From: Streptomyces sp. SAI-135
GTDB lineage: Bacteria; Actinomycetota; Actinomycetes; Streptomycetales; Streptomycetaceae
DNA: 64,000 nt
NCBI RefSeq assembly: GCF_029893805.1
Contig: NZ_JARXYP010000002.1
Location: 868,001-932,000, forward strand
Direction of reading: 5' to 3'
This document shows, piece by piece, positions 8,471 to 16,760 of this stretch (positions are counted from its first letter, which is position 1; each line of letters begins with the position of its first letter). Below the pieces are notes generated by a model that searched no databases, was not told the DNA's origin, and worked only from the letters and a program-made list of their open reading frames with translations. A program made the position numbers and the translations under genes.

Positions 8471-9052
8471 TCACCGCGGTGGGCGGGGGCTGAGCGGCAG
8501 TTCGGCCATCCGCAGGTTCCAGCGGCCGCCGCGGCCGCTGAGTTCGACGGTGGACAGCGGCGGGACGTCGATCCGCCAGAACGCCTCATGAGGCGCCGCG
8601 AGCGCGTGCACCACGGCGGCCCTCGCCGCGGCCTGCTCCACCACCACCAGCATCCGCCCCGCCTCGGGCGGCAGCGCGTCCAGCCAGGCGGCCACCCGGT
8701 CGCAGAGCTGCGTCACGCTCTCCCCGCCGTGCGGTGCCGCCCCCGGGTCGGCGAGCCAACTGGCCAGCTGTGACCCGTCGGTGGCCGCGACCTCGTCGAG
8801 GGTGCGGCCGTACCAGGACCCCATGTCGAGGTCCCGCAGCGCCGGTTCCGGCGTGACGGACTCCCAGCCGAGGGTCCGGGCCGTCTCGGTGCAGCGCCGC
8901 GAGGGTGCCGTGCGGAGGGTCGCGGCCTTCGGGAGGGTCCCGGCGACGGCCCGCACCCGGTGCAGTGCCCGCTCGTCGAGAGGACCGTCGGCGAAGCGGA
9001 CGGTGCGTTCCGTTCGGGCGGCCGCGCACAGCAGGGTGAGCCGGACGGTCAT
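8471..9052 (-). CDS. Histidine-phosphatase-fold protein lacking the RHG motif
   Basis: 193-residue protein that aligns by pattern with the phosphoglycerate mutase/CobC-like superfamily. Visible elements are the second-Arg region (TAPSRRCTETARTLG), the LRDLDMGSWYGRTLDEV segment and GGESVTQLCDRVAAWLD. The N-terminal catalytic signature, normally LxRHGxT, reads LLCAAARTER, so the phosphorylated His and its Arg are absent. The late His-containing motif (normally VSHG) reads VVVEQAAAR. It is therefore unlikely to work as a canonical phosphatase. It is divergent from the B12-controlled cbtBA operon, and a link to cobalt or cobamide metabolism is an inference from position only. Confidence 0.75.
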   Translation of the reverse strand: MTVRLTLLCAAARTERTVRFADGPLDERALHRVRAVAGTLPKAATLRTAPSRRCTETARTLGWESVTPEPALRDLDMGSWYGRTLDEVAATDGSQLASWLADPGAAPHGGESVTQLCDRVAAWLDALPPEAGRMLVVVEQAAARAAVVHALAAPHEAFWRIDVPPLSTVELSGRGGRWNLRMAELPLSPRPPR

Positions 9053-9150
9053 GCGGGCCCTTTCGTCGAGTCACCGGGGGTGGTTCATCGTAGGTGGCGT
9101 ACGCCATGTTGGCCGACGCCCTCATTGCCCCTACCATCTGGGACGACAAG

Positions 9151-9255
9151 GACGACGGCGCCACGGAAGTCCGGTGCAAGCCCGGCACGGTCGCGCCACT
9201 GTGTGCCACTCCTCGGCCGACGAGGTGGTGGTGAGTCAGACCCAATGCCGTCGTC
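9151..9255 (+). promoter_or_regulatory. Cobalamin (B12) riboswitch
   Basis: The conserved B12-box core is present: GGAAGTCCGGTGCAAGCCCG at 9165-9184, then GGTCGCGCCACTGT, and GTGAGTCAGAC nearer the 3' end. A perfect 9-bp stem closes the element (GACGACGGC 9151-9159 with GCCGTCGTC 9247-9255). Fifty bases separate it from the cbtB start, enough for a Shine-Dalgarno-sequestering or terminating arm (GAGGAGG at 9291-9297). In this family cobalamin binding turns expression off, so cobalt import should rise when B12 is scarce. Confidence 0.92.
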
Positions 9256-9303
9256 GAGTGCTCCACACGATCCGGGACGCGTTGTTCCCGAGGAGGTCTC
9301 GCC

Positions 9304-9522
9304 ATGGCGCAGTCCACTGCCGCCCCCACGCCCACCATCCCTGCCGTCACACCGCTGCCGGTGCGGGCGCTCGTCCCCTGGGCCGTCTTCTTCGGCGTCC
9401 TGATGCTGGTCCTGCTGTACTTCGTCGGCGCCGAACAGGGCGCCACCGCACTCGTCTCCGGCGAGGGCGTCCACGAGTGGGTGCACGACGCACGCCACCT
9501 GCTCGGCTTCCCCTGCCACTGA
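9304..9522 (+). CDS. cbtB: Cobalt transporter subunit CbtB
   Basis: 72-residue membrane protein with one transmembrane helix (VPWAVFFGVLMLVLLYFVG, residues about 27-45). It is followed by a short metal-binding tail with histidines (GVHEWVHDARHLLGFPCH). This is the expected form of CbtB, the small partner of the CbtA cobalt permease found under cobalamin riboswitches. Start ATG 9304 follows a GAGGAGG ribosome site. It lies 16 bp before cbtA and shares its transcript. Confidence 0.92.
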   Translation: MAQSTAAPTPTIPAVTPLPVRALVPWAVFFGVLMLVLLYFVGAEQGATALVSGEGVHEWVHDARHLLGFPCH

Positions 9523-9538
9523 GGCGGGGCGGACCACC

Positions 9539-10282
9539 ATGAACTCCACAGTCGTACGCGCCCTGTTGGCGCGCGGCATGCTCGCCGGACTCGGTGCCGG
9601 CGTCCTGGCCTTCGTCTTCGCCTACCTGGTCGGGGAGGGCCCGGTGGACGCGGCCATCGCCTTCGAGGAGGCCGGCTCCCACGAACACGGCGAGGAACTC
9701 GTCAGCCGTTCCGTGCAGTCGACGGCCGGACTGGCCACCGGCGTCCTCGTCTTCGGGGTCGCCATCGGCGGCATCATGGCGCTGGCGTTCTGCTTCGCGC
9801 TGGGCCGGATCGGCCGGTTCGGCGCACGGGCGACGGCGGGGCTCGCGGCGCTCGGCGGGTTCCTCACCGTCTACCTCGTGCCCACCCTCAAGTATCCGGC
9901 GAACCCGCCCGCGGTGGGCGACCCGGACAGCCTCGACCAGCGCACCGCCCTGTTCGTCCTGATGATCGCGCTCAGCGTGCTCCTCGGGATCGGCGCGGTC
10001 CTGCTGGGCCGCGGACTGGCCCCGGCCTGGGGCAACTGGAACGCCTCCACGGCGGCAGCCGTGGCCTTCGTCGCCGCGGTGGCGGTGGCGATGGTCGCCC
10101 TGCCGGCCGGGGACAACACCCCCAAGGGCTTCCCGGCCACCGACCTGTGGGAGTTCCGCCTGGCGTCCCTCGGCGTCCAGGCCGTCCTGTGGGCGGCGTT
10201 CGGACTGCTCTTCGGCTACCTGGCCGAACGGGTCCTCGAACCGAGGCGGGTCCGGGGCGAGGTCTCCGCGCTCGTCGCCTGA
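9539..10282 (+). CDS. cbtA: Cobalt transporter subunit CbtA
   Basis: 247-residue integral membrane protein with about five or six hydrophobic segments: near the N-terminus (LGAGVLAFVFAYLVG), GLATGVLVFGVAIGGIMALAFCFALG, ATAGLAALGGFLTVYLV, LFVLMIALSVLLGIGAVLLG and two in the C-terminal third. A periplasmic-loop motif with His and Glu residues (EEAGSHEHGEELVSR) is typical of CbtA and probably takes part in metal capture. With CbtB it forms a cobalt importer that feeds cobalamin synthesis. The gene ends at a very strong hairpin terminator. Confidence 0.92.
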   Translation: MNSTVVRALLARGMLAGLGAGVLAFVFAYLVGEGPVDAAIAFEEAGSHEHGEELVSRSVQSTAGLATGVLVFGVAIGGIMALAFCFALGRIGRFGARATAGLAALGGFLTVYLVPTLKYPANPPAVGDPDSLDQRTALFVLMIALSVLLGIGAVLLGRGLAPAWGNWNASTAAAVAFVAAVAVAMVALPAGDNTPKGFPATDLWEFRLASLGVQAVLWAAFGLLFGYLAERVLEPRRVRGEVSALVA

Positions 10283-10284
10283 CG

Positions 10285-10324
10285 TCGTGGGTTCCGCCGG
10301 GGGCGCGCCCGGCGGAACCCACGA
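10285..10324 (+). terminator. Strong hairpin terminator after cbtA
   Basis: Perfect 17-bp inverted repeat (10285-10301 with 10308-10324) around a 6-nt loop, beginning 3 bp after the cbtA stop codon. GC-rich stems without a U-tract are the common terminator type in Streptomyces. Confidence 0.88.
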
Positions 10325-10436
10325 GGTGCCGTGCAGCTGCCGTATGGATGCGCCGAGTCTCGGCACGAGCCGTGCGACCCGGCGGTGCGGCCAGGTCGGC
10401 CGCGAATGTCTGATGTCAGATGTCGCTGTCCGTGCA

Positions 10437-10476
10437 TGCGGAAGGGCCGGACACCCGTCTGTCCGGCCCTTCCGCA
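10437..10476 (-). terminator. Strong hairpin terminator for the small gene at 10486
   Basis: Second perfect 17-bp inverted repeat (10437-10453 with 10460-10476) around a 6-nt loop, 9 bp beyond the stop of the leftward gene. Together with the hairpin at 10285 it insulates two convergent transcripts. Confidence 0.85.
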
Positions 10477-10485
10477 CCTGCCGGG

Positions 10486-10722
10486 TCAGCCGCCGTTCAG
10501 GCGGGCGCGCAGGAGGTTCTTGCCGATCTCGGCACCCTTGCGGCTGTCCGCCTGGGCCTTGCGGAACAGGTCGGCGACCTCGGTGTCCTTGCCACGCTCG
10601 GCATCCTGGATGTAGCTCTCCAGTCGCAGCGCGTTGCTCAGGCACGCCTCCACGTACCAGATCAGGTTGTAGTCCTTGTCCGGCGTGCCGGTCGCGCCGC
10701 CGGTCTCCGTGCTGCTGGTCAT
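10486..10722 (-). CDS. Small conserved hypothetical protein
   Basis: 78-residue soluble protein, mainly helical and charged, of unknown function. The body reads LIWYVEACLSNALRLE, then YIQDAERGKDTEVADLF, then ARLNGG at the end. An excellent ribosome site (GGAGG about 9 bp before ATG 10722) and its own strong terminator show that it is a real expressed gene. There is no recognisable motif, signal peptide or membrane segment, and it is not in an operon with either neighbour. Confidence 0.8.
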   Translation of the reverse strand: MTSSTETGGATGTPDKDYNLIWYVEACLSNALRLESYIQDAERGKDTEVADLFRKAQADSRKGAEIGKNLLRARLNGG

Positions 10723-10973
10723 TCCGGCCTCCTCCAGCGGTAGTCGTTCCGGAGCCTGACGAGTACCCGTCGTCCACAGGTCAGTCCACCCGGGGCCGAA
10801 AACGCGCCAAGGGATCGGTCTCGCGGGCGGCCCGGCGGCTCAGCGCGCGGAGAAACGTCGCGGGGGGCGCGACCGGTCCCCCGTTCCGGTCGTTCCCCCC
10901 GCGGTGTGTCGAACGTACGTGACCTGCGGACCCGTGTGAATCGCGTCGATGCCCGCTGTGCACGGCACAGGGC

Positions 10974-12536
10974 TCACCCGTGCACAGGTGCGTCCGGATG
11001 GCCCGGATCGTCCCGGAGCAGGACGGGGTGTTCGAGTTCACCGGTCGCCAGATGGGCCAGGACGATCTCGTAGAGGTCGCCGCCGGAGGCGATCAGCCGG
11101 CGTTCCAGGACGGGTTCCGCGCTGCGGACGTGTTCGCGCACGGTCTGCGCGTGGACGGACAGGGCCTGCGCGGCCCGCTCCGCGTTGCCACCGGCGGCGA
11201 TCCAGCTGCGCAGGGTCCGGCGCAGGTCGCGGCCGTCGTTGCCCAGGCGTCCCAGCAGTTCGCGTGCCCAGGTCTCCAGCGCGGGTCCCGCCAGCAGGTC
11301 GCCCAGCCGGACGCGGGGCCGGTCGGGGCCGCGGTCGGCACCGTGGCCGTCCTGTCCGTCGGCGAGGCTGACCTGGGTGCTCAGGGCCAGGTGGACGATC
11401 GCGCGGACGGCCAGGTCCGTGAAGTCGGTGCGCAGCAGGGACTCGACGCGTTCCATGCGGGCGCGGACGGTGTTGCGGCTGACACCGAGCACCTTGGCGG
11501 CGCTCACCGCGGTGAACTCCAGGCCGAGGCGGGTGGTGGCGAGCAGTTCGGCGCGGGTGTGGTGCGGGAGGGCGTCCAGCGGGCGCAGCAGCCGGGCGGT
11601 CCACTCGCGCAGCGCGGCCGGGTCCATCAGGCGTTCGGGGCGGTTGCGTTCGGCGTACAGGGCCTTCTTGTCCGGTCGTACGCGTGCCACGGCGAGGGCG
11701 CTGACCGCCTGCCCGTAGGCGGTGGCGGTGCGGGCGAGGCTCTGCCGGGAGCTGCCGCCGAGCAGAGTGCCGGGGTTGCGGTCGACGAGCGAGCGCAGGG
11801 CCTCGGCCGCCGTGTCCGCCGTGGTCACGATGATCACGTGTTCGTCCATGGCCGGGCAGCGCACCACCAGGGCCCGGTCGCCGGTCGCGCCGAGGCACTC
11901 CTCGGCGAGCCGGTCGCGTTCGGAGACGTCGCCTTCGAGGACGTAGACGCATGCCGTGTCGGTGTCGAGGAGACCCGGCCACAGTCCGGCGGCGACGCGG
12001 CGGGCCGAGACCGTGTCCTCGACCATGAGCAACTGGAGGATGGCCAGCCGCAGATCGGACGTCGCCCGCCGCAGGCGCCGGCCGGCCTCGGCCGTGCCAC
12101 GGACGCGCAGCAGGAGTTCGAGGACCTGGACGGTGTGCGTGAGAATGTCGGAGGCGCGCCGGTCGAAGGGTTCCGGGCGGGCCACCGCGAGCACTCCGGC
12201 CCCGGCGGACACCGGGTTCGGGTGCTCGACCCTCACCAGGCGCAGATGGCTGTCCCCGTCCGCCGTGGCAGCGGAGGCGATGCGTCCGGCGAGAAGGTCG
12301 GCAACCAGGCCCTCGTCCAGCGCCATGGGGATACCGGCGACGAGGGTTCCGCTGTCGTCCTGGAGTGCGGCCGTGCCGTTCAGGGTCCTGGCGAGCCAGG
12401 CGACGACCCGGCGCACGTCACGTCCGGTCGGCCGTAGATGGTCGAGGAGCTCCCGCGCCCAGACCGGAGTCCCGGCGTCCGCCGACCCGCGCCCACCGGG
12501 GCCGCCCTGCTGCCCTGCCACGTCGCCCTTCTCCAA
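10974..12536 (-). CDS. PucR-type transcriptional regulator with two HTH units
   Basis: 520-residue cytoplasmic regulator. A GAF-like or PucR ligand-binding region occupies the first roughly 300 residues. A PucR HTH_30-type helix-turn-helix follows near residue 350 (FTAVSAAKVLGVSRNTVRARM). A second, related HTH lies near residue 465 (NAERAAQALSVHAQTVREHV), preceded by its own helical spacer (LAGPALETWARELLGRLG). PucR/CdaR proteins normally end with one such HTH, so the C-terminal half looks internally duplicated. The ligand is unknown. It stands alone, with about 500 bp of gene-free DNA upstream. Confidence 0.85.
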   Translation of the reverse strand: MEKGDVAGQQGGPGGRGSADAGTPVWARELLDHLRPTGRDVRRVVAWLARTLNGTAALQDDSGTLVAGIPMALDEGLVADLLAGRIASAATADGDSHLRLVRVEHPNPVSAGAGVLAVARPEPFDRRASDILTHTVQVLELLLRVRGTAEAGRRLRRATSDLRLAILQLLMVEDTVSARRVAAGLWPGLLDTDTACVYVLEGDVSERDRLAEECLGATGDRALVVRCPAMDEHVIIVTTADTAAEALRSLVDRNPGTLLGGSSRQSLARTATAYGQAVSALAVARVRPDKKALYAERNRPERLMDPAALREWTARLLRPLDALPHHTRAELLATTRLGLEFTAVSAAKVLGVSRNTVRARMERVESLLRTDFTDLAVRAIVHLALSTQVSLADGQDGHGADRGPDRPRVRLGDLLAGPALETWARELLGRLGNDGRDLRRTLRSWIAAGGNAERAAQALSVHAQTVREHVRSAEPVLERRLIASGGDLYEIVLAHLATGELEHPVLLRDDPGHPDAPVHG

Positions 12537-13033
12537 GCCCCTCGCGTCCCTGCTCCGGCTGACATACCGCTCGGTACGTTACCTCACGCCCGACGGACGG
12601 GCGGGGCCGGCGACCGTACGGATCACACCTGTACGGCGGGGTGGCGCGGGCGGAACCCGGCCTCGCCCCGGAAGCCCGGCCGTACAGGCGCGCATCGCAG
12701 GTGCGGATGCCACCAGCACCGGAGCGCGGCGGGAGCGGTCCGTCTTGGCCTCGGGACCCGCGATCAGGCGGGCCGGGGGCGCACCGTACCAACGCGGCGG
12801 GCCGGCCCGCCCGGGACGCGCGAGGCCCCCGCGCCCGCTCGCACCCGCCGGGAGGGATCCGGACCCGCAACTCCGTCGGTCCGTCGGTCCGTCGGTCCGT
12901 CGGTCCGTCGGTCCGTCGGTGACGCAACCCTACGGGCGGTGGCAGCAGGGCGTGCCGCTGTGGTGCCGGCGTCGTACCGGGGCGCCGGTCGGCGCTGCGT
13001 GGTCCCCGTGCGCCGAGCGCATAAGCTCGACGA
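12537..13033. other. Gene-free stretch between the PucR and yciO genes
   Basis: About 500 bp with no convincing gene on either strand. It holds the tandem octamer array at 12872-12919 and should contain the promoters of the divergent PucR and YciO genes. I see no clear -35/-10 pair. Confidence 0.6.
12872..12919. repeat. Tandem octanucleotide repeat, 6 perfect copies
   Basis: Six uninterrupted copies of TCCGTCGG (48 bp) in the 5' region of the yciO gene, about 115 bp upstream of its start. Such arrays are slippage-prone and may vary in copy number between strains. Any effect on expression is conjecture. Confidence 0.95.
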
Positions 13034-13654
13034 ATGGCGAAGTACTTCGACGTGCACCCCGACAACCCGCAGCCCCGCACCATCTCCCAGATCGCCGAGA
13101 GCATCCGGTCGGACGCGCTGATCGCGTATCCGACGGACTCCTGCTACGCGCTCGGGTGCCGGCTGGGCAGCCGTGACGGCATCGACCGGATCCGGAGCAT
13201 CCGTCACCTCGACGACCGGCACCACTTCACCCTGGTCTGCCAGGACTTCGCGCAGCTCGGCCAGTTCGTGCGGGTCGACAAGGACGTGTTCCGCGCGATC
13301 AAGGCGTCGACGCCCGGCAGCTACACCTTCATCCTCCCGGCGACGAAGGAGGTGCCGCGCATGCTCCAGCACCCGAAGAAGAAGACGGTCGGCGTGCGCA
13401 TCCCCGACCACGTCGTCACCCAGGCGCTCCTGGCCGAGCTCGGGGAGCCGCTGCTGTCGAGCACCCTGCTCCTGCCGGACGAGGAGGAGCCGATGACCCA
13501 GGGCTGGGAGATCAAGGACCGGCTCGACCACGTGCTGGACGGGGTCGTCGACTCCGGGGACTGCGGTACCGAACCGACCACGGTGATCGACTTCTCGAGC
13601 GGCGAGGCGGAGATCGTGCGGCACGGCGCGGGTGACACCAGCCGGTTCGAGTAA
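13034..13654 (+). CDS. yciO: YciO-family (YrdC/Sua5-like) nucleotide-binding protein
   Basis: 206-residue protein that matches the E. coli YciO pattern along its length. It opens with a KYFDVHPDNPQPR-like N-terminus, then IAYPTDSCYALGC, FTLVCQDF, GSYTFILPATKEVPR, GVRIPDH and LSSTLLLP, ending in EPTTVIDF. YrdC/Sua5 relatives bind ATP, threonine and RNA to make threonylcarbamoyl-AMP for tRNA t6A37. YciO is a paralogue whose physiological role is unsettled, so a t6A role is not assumed. ATG 13034 opens the conserved N-terminus. It appears monocistronic. Confidence 0.9.
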   Translation: MAKYFDVHPDNPQPRTISQIAESIRSDALIAYPTDSCYALGCRLGSRDGIDRIRSIRHLDDRHHFTLVCQDFAQLGQFVRVDKDVFRAIKASTPGSYTFILPATKEVPRMLQHPKKKTVGVRIPDHVVTQALLAELGEPLLSSTLLLPDEEEPMTQGWEIKDRLDHVLDGVVDSGDCGTEPTTVIDFSSGEAEIVRHGAGDTSRFE

Positions 13655-13780
13655 AGCGGCGCTCAAGCGGGAGGGGGCCGCGACGCCCAGTTGGATGGTA
13701 CGCGCAAGCATGTGCCCCGGCCCGGTTCCGCCGGGCCGGCGACCCGCTCGCCGTCGCACGCGCAGAGAGGCAGACCCCCC

Positions 13781-14536
13781 ATGAGCTCCGTACAGGGAAC
13801 CGCGGTCGACGTCCCCACCGAGGACGGCACCGCCGACGCCTATCTCGCCCACCCGGGCGACGGGGTGCCCCGGCCGGCCGTCCTGCTCTTCCAGGACGCC
13901 TTCGGGCTGCGCCCCCAGCTGCGGTCGATGGCCGACCGGCTCGCCGGGCACGGCTACACGGTTCTCGTGCCCAACGTCTTCTACCGTCACGGCCGCGCAC
14001 CGGTCGTAGAGCTGCCCGAGTTCATCGACCCCGAGGCCCGGCCGGAGATCTTCGACAAGATCACTCCGGTGATACGGGCGTTGACGCCCGAGCTCGCGAT
14101 GCGGGACGCCGGGGCGTATCTGCGCTGGCTCGCCGACCGCCCCGAGGTCGCCGACGGCCCCGTCGCGCTCACCGGTTACTGCATGGGCGCGCGGCTGTCC
14201 CTGCTCACCGCCGGCACCTATCCGGACCGGGTGGCCGCGGCGGCCGGTTTCCACGGCGGGCGCCTGGCGACCGACGCTCCGGACAGCCCGCACCTGGTGG
14301 CCGGGAACATCACCGCAGAGCTGTACTTCGGTCACGCCGACGAGGACCCGTCGCTCCCTCCGGAGCAGATCGAACGTCTCGCCACCGCGCTGACCGAGGC
14401 CGGGGTACGCCACCGGTGCGAGGTCTACGACGGCGCCCCGCACGGTTTCACCCAGGCCGACACCGCCTCGTACCACCCCGAGGCAGACGAGCGGCACTGG
14501 ACGGCACTGCTCGACCTGCTCAAGCGCACCTTCTAG
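13781..14536 (+). CDS. Dienelactone hydrolase family protein
   Basis: 251-residue alpha/beta hydrolase. The nucleophile elbow GYCMGAR holds the Cys typical of dienelactone hydrolases. The acid lies in the FGHADEDPS segment and the catalytic His in YDGAPHGFT. The N-terminal block VLLFQDAFGLRPQL is also family-like. Such enzymes open lactone intermediates of chlorocatechol degradation, but most bacterial members have unknown substrates. ATG 13781 is 13 bp after a GAGAGG site and matches the family N-terminus; an upstream in-frame ATG at 13691 adds a non-conserved extension. The stop codon touches the leftward gene remnant. Confidence 0.9.
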   Translation: MSSVQGTAVDVPTEDGTADAYLAHPGDGVPRPAVLLFQDAFGLRPQLRSMADRLAGHGYTVLVPNVFYRHGRAPVVELPEFIDPEARPEIFDKITPVIRALTPELAMRDAGAYLRWLADRPEVADGPVALTGYCMGARLSLLTAGTYPDRVAAAAGFHGGRLATDAPDSPHLVAGNITAELYFGHADEDPSLPPEQIERLATALTEAGVRHRCEVYDGAPHGFTQADTASYHPEADERHWTALLDLLKRTF

Positions 14537-15150
14537 GACGGGTGCCGACCGGGGCCGCGGGCCGGGGTCCGGGTCCGCGTCCGCTCGACGTTCAAGCGGC
14601 GCCTCAGGAAGCACACTTGCCGGTCCAGCAGCTCGCCGGTGAGGGGACGAAGGGTGTTGACCGGCGGGACATCGGCGTCGGCCAGGGCGTGGGCGAGCTG
14701 CAGGGAGCGGATCAGGCGAGGCGCGTCGAGGGGCAGGTTGTCGACGTCGTACCGGTCGGGTGCGCGTCGGGATGGCCGAGGAACCTCTCTCGCCGGCGGG
14801 CAGCTCACAACCGCTGGTCGGCGACTGGCCAGGGCGGCGAGCGCGCCGCCGGAGGACCAGTCACGAAAGGCGATCCGGCCGAGATCGGGGTCGCGGTGGC
14901 GGTGGCGGTGGCGGTGGCGGCGCGCGGTCTCGTGCAGGGCTGCGGCCCGGTCGCCGGGGACGGCGGTTTCCAGAGCCCGCCTGTCAAGGCGAAGGCGACG
15001 ACGGCGGGCGCCGCGTCCGTGCCGTACGCGTCGATGCCGGCCGTGCGCGGCACGCGCCCCTTCGCGAGCAGCCGGACCGGGTCGCCGGCAGCCGCTCCCT
15101 GCCCGAGCCGACAGCCAGTGCCCGCAGACAGGCGGCGGACCCTCTGTCAT
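14533..15150 (-). pseudogene. Frameshifted remnant of an unidentified gene
   Basis: Two leftward reading frames with strong coding bias abut. The upstream part (LLAKGRVPRTAGIDAYGTDAAPAVVAFAL, about 15080-14997) has nearly 100% G/C third positions. Coding character then switches to another frame (DRRALETAVPGDRAA, AFRDWSSGGALAAL, then YDVDNLPLDAPRLIRSLQLA to a stop at 14533). A single indel near 14995 would join them. Upstream of the first part the frame hits stops and no start codon is evident, so the 5' end also looks lost. I do not recognise the family. A GGTGGC hexamer run inside codes for alternating Arg and His. Confidence 0.45.
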
Positions 15151-15235
15151 CACTTTGTGTTACCGTCTACCCTTTGCGCGCTCATGACTTCCTGCCGGGC
15201 CTTCCTCGGTACGTCCCCTCTGCGGAAGGCTCTTC

Positions 15236-16609
15236 ATGGACCACCCCGACCACGCCGGCGCAGTGCCGTCCGCCGTCTCTTTCACCGAACTGGGGCTGCC
15301 GGCCCAGGTGCTGCGGGTCCTCACCGACCGCGGCGTGCGTGAACCCTTTCCGATCCAGGCGGCCACCCTGCCCGACGCGCTCGCGGGACGTGACGTCCTG
15401 GGGCGCGGGCGCACCGGTTCGGGCAAGACGCTCGCGTTCGGTCTCCCGCTGCTCGTCAGGACGGCCGGGCAGCGTGCGGAGGCCAAGCAGCCCCTCGCGC
15501 TGATCCTGGTGCCCACCAGGGAGCTCGCCCAGCAGGTCACCGAGGCACTGGCGCCGTATGCCGAGGCACTGCGGCTGCGGATGGCCGCGGTCGTCGGGGG
15601 CATGTCGATCGGCCGGCAGATCGCCGCGCTGCGGGAGGGCGCCGAGGTCGTCGTCGCCACCCCCGGGCGACTGCACGACCTCGTCGAGCGCAAGGCCTGC
15701 CGCCTGGGGAGGGTGCGCATCACTGTCCTCGACGAGGCCGACCAGATGTGCGACATGGGCTTCCTGCCGCAGGTCACCGAGGTGCTCGACCAGGTGCGGC
15801 CCGAGGGGCAGCGGATGCTGTTCTCGGCCACCCTGGACCGTGATGTCGACCACTTGGTCAGCAGCTTTCTCCAGGATCCCGTCGTCCACTCGGTGGACCC
15901 GTCGGCGGGCGCGGTCACGACGATGGATCACCATCTCCTGGTCGTCCACGGTCCCGACCGGTACGCGGTCACCACGGAGATCGCCGCCCGTGACGGCCGA
16001 GTGCTGCTGTTCCTGGACACCAAGCACGGGGTCGACCAGCTCACCCGGCACCTGCGGGCCAGCGGGGTGCACGCGGCGGCCCTGCACAGCGGCAAGTCCC
16101 AGCCGCAGCGCACCCGCACCCTCGCCCAGTTCAAGGACGGGCAGGTCACCGCGCTGGTCGCCACGAATGTCGCGGCCCGCGGCCTGCACATCGACGACCT
16201 GGACCTCGTGGTCAACGTGGATCCGCCCACCGACACCAAGGACTACCTGCACCGCGCGGGCCGAACCGCCCGGGCGGGCGAGACCGGACGGGTCGTCACC
16301 CTGGTGCTGTCGGGCCAGCGCCGGGAGACGAGCCGTGTGCTGGCGGAGGCCGGCATCGCGCCGACCGTCACCAAGGTGCGCTCGGGCGAGGCGGTGCTGA
16401 GCCGGATCACCGGGGCCAAGGCTCCCTCCGGGACCCCGCTCGACGGCGGGCCCGCCGTGCCCCGGCCCAAGAACACCAACGCGCCCTTCCGCGGGCTTGG
16501 CACCAGCAAGGACTCCTCCCGCGGCACCGGCGGCAAGTCCCGGAAGGCCGGTGAGGCCCGCAAGCTCGCCGAGGCCCGGAGGGCGGCCCAGGTGCGTCGC
16601 GGCGGCTGA
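15236..16609 (+). CDS. DEAD-box ATP-dependent RNA helicase
   Basis: 457-residue helicase with all core motifs in order: the Q motif (PFPIQAATLPDAL), I (GRTGSGKT), Ia (PTRELAQQ), Ib (TPGRL), II (DEAD), III (SAT), IV (LLFLDTK), V (TNVAARGLHI) and VI (HRAGRTARAG). The basic, Gly/Lys/Arg-rich C-terminal tail (about residue 410 to the end) probably contacts RNA. Proteins of this type remodel ribosome precursors and mRNA, often at low temperature. A roughly 80-bp leader upstream with a poorly defined promoter would suit post-transcriptional control, but I see no specific element. Confidence 0.95.
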   Translation: MDHPDHAGAVPSAVSFTELGLPAQVLRVLTDRGVREPFPIQAATLPDALAGRDVLGRGRTGSGKTLAFGLPLLVRTAGQRAEAKQPLALILVPTRELAQQVTEALAPYAEALRLRMAAVVGGMSIGRQIAALREGAEVVVATPGRLHDLVERKACRLGRVRITVLDEADQMCDMGFLPQVTEVLDQVRPEGQRMLFSATLDRDVDHLVSSFLQDPVVHSVDPSAGAVTTMDHHLLVVHGPDRYAVTTEIAARDGRVLLFLDTKHGVDQLTRHLRASGVHAAALHSGKSQPQRTRTLAQFKDGQVTALVATNVAARGLHIDDLDLVVNVDPPTDTKDYLHRAGRTARAGETGRVVTLVLSGQRRETSRVLAEAGIAPTVTKVRSGEAVLSRITGAKAPSGTPLDGGPAVPRPKNTNAPFRGLGTSKDSSRGTGGKSRKAGEARKLAEARRAAQVRRGG

Positions 16610-16760
16610 GCCCCCGCGACCCTGCGCCGACGAGCGTCCCGGACCCGACGGCGGGATCCTCACGGACAGGGTTCCTCCAACAGGCAGGCGAGCAACGGGT
16701 GTTGGCCCCTAGGTTGAGGCGTGCAGGATCCATGCCCCGACTGAAGGACGGACTCGCCCC

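Noticed and set aside
14893..14922. GGTGGC hexamer run resembling a microsatellite
   Set aside because: It lies within a likely coding remnant and codes for Arg/His alternation; hexamer changes would not shift the frame, so it is not the cause of the frameshift.
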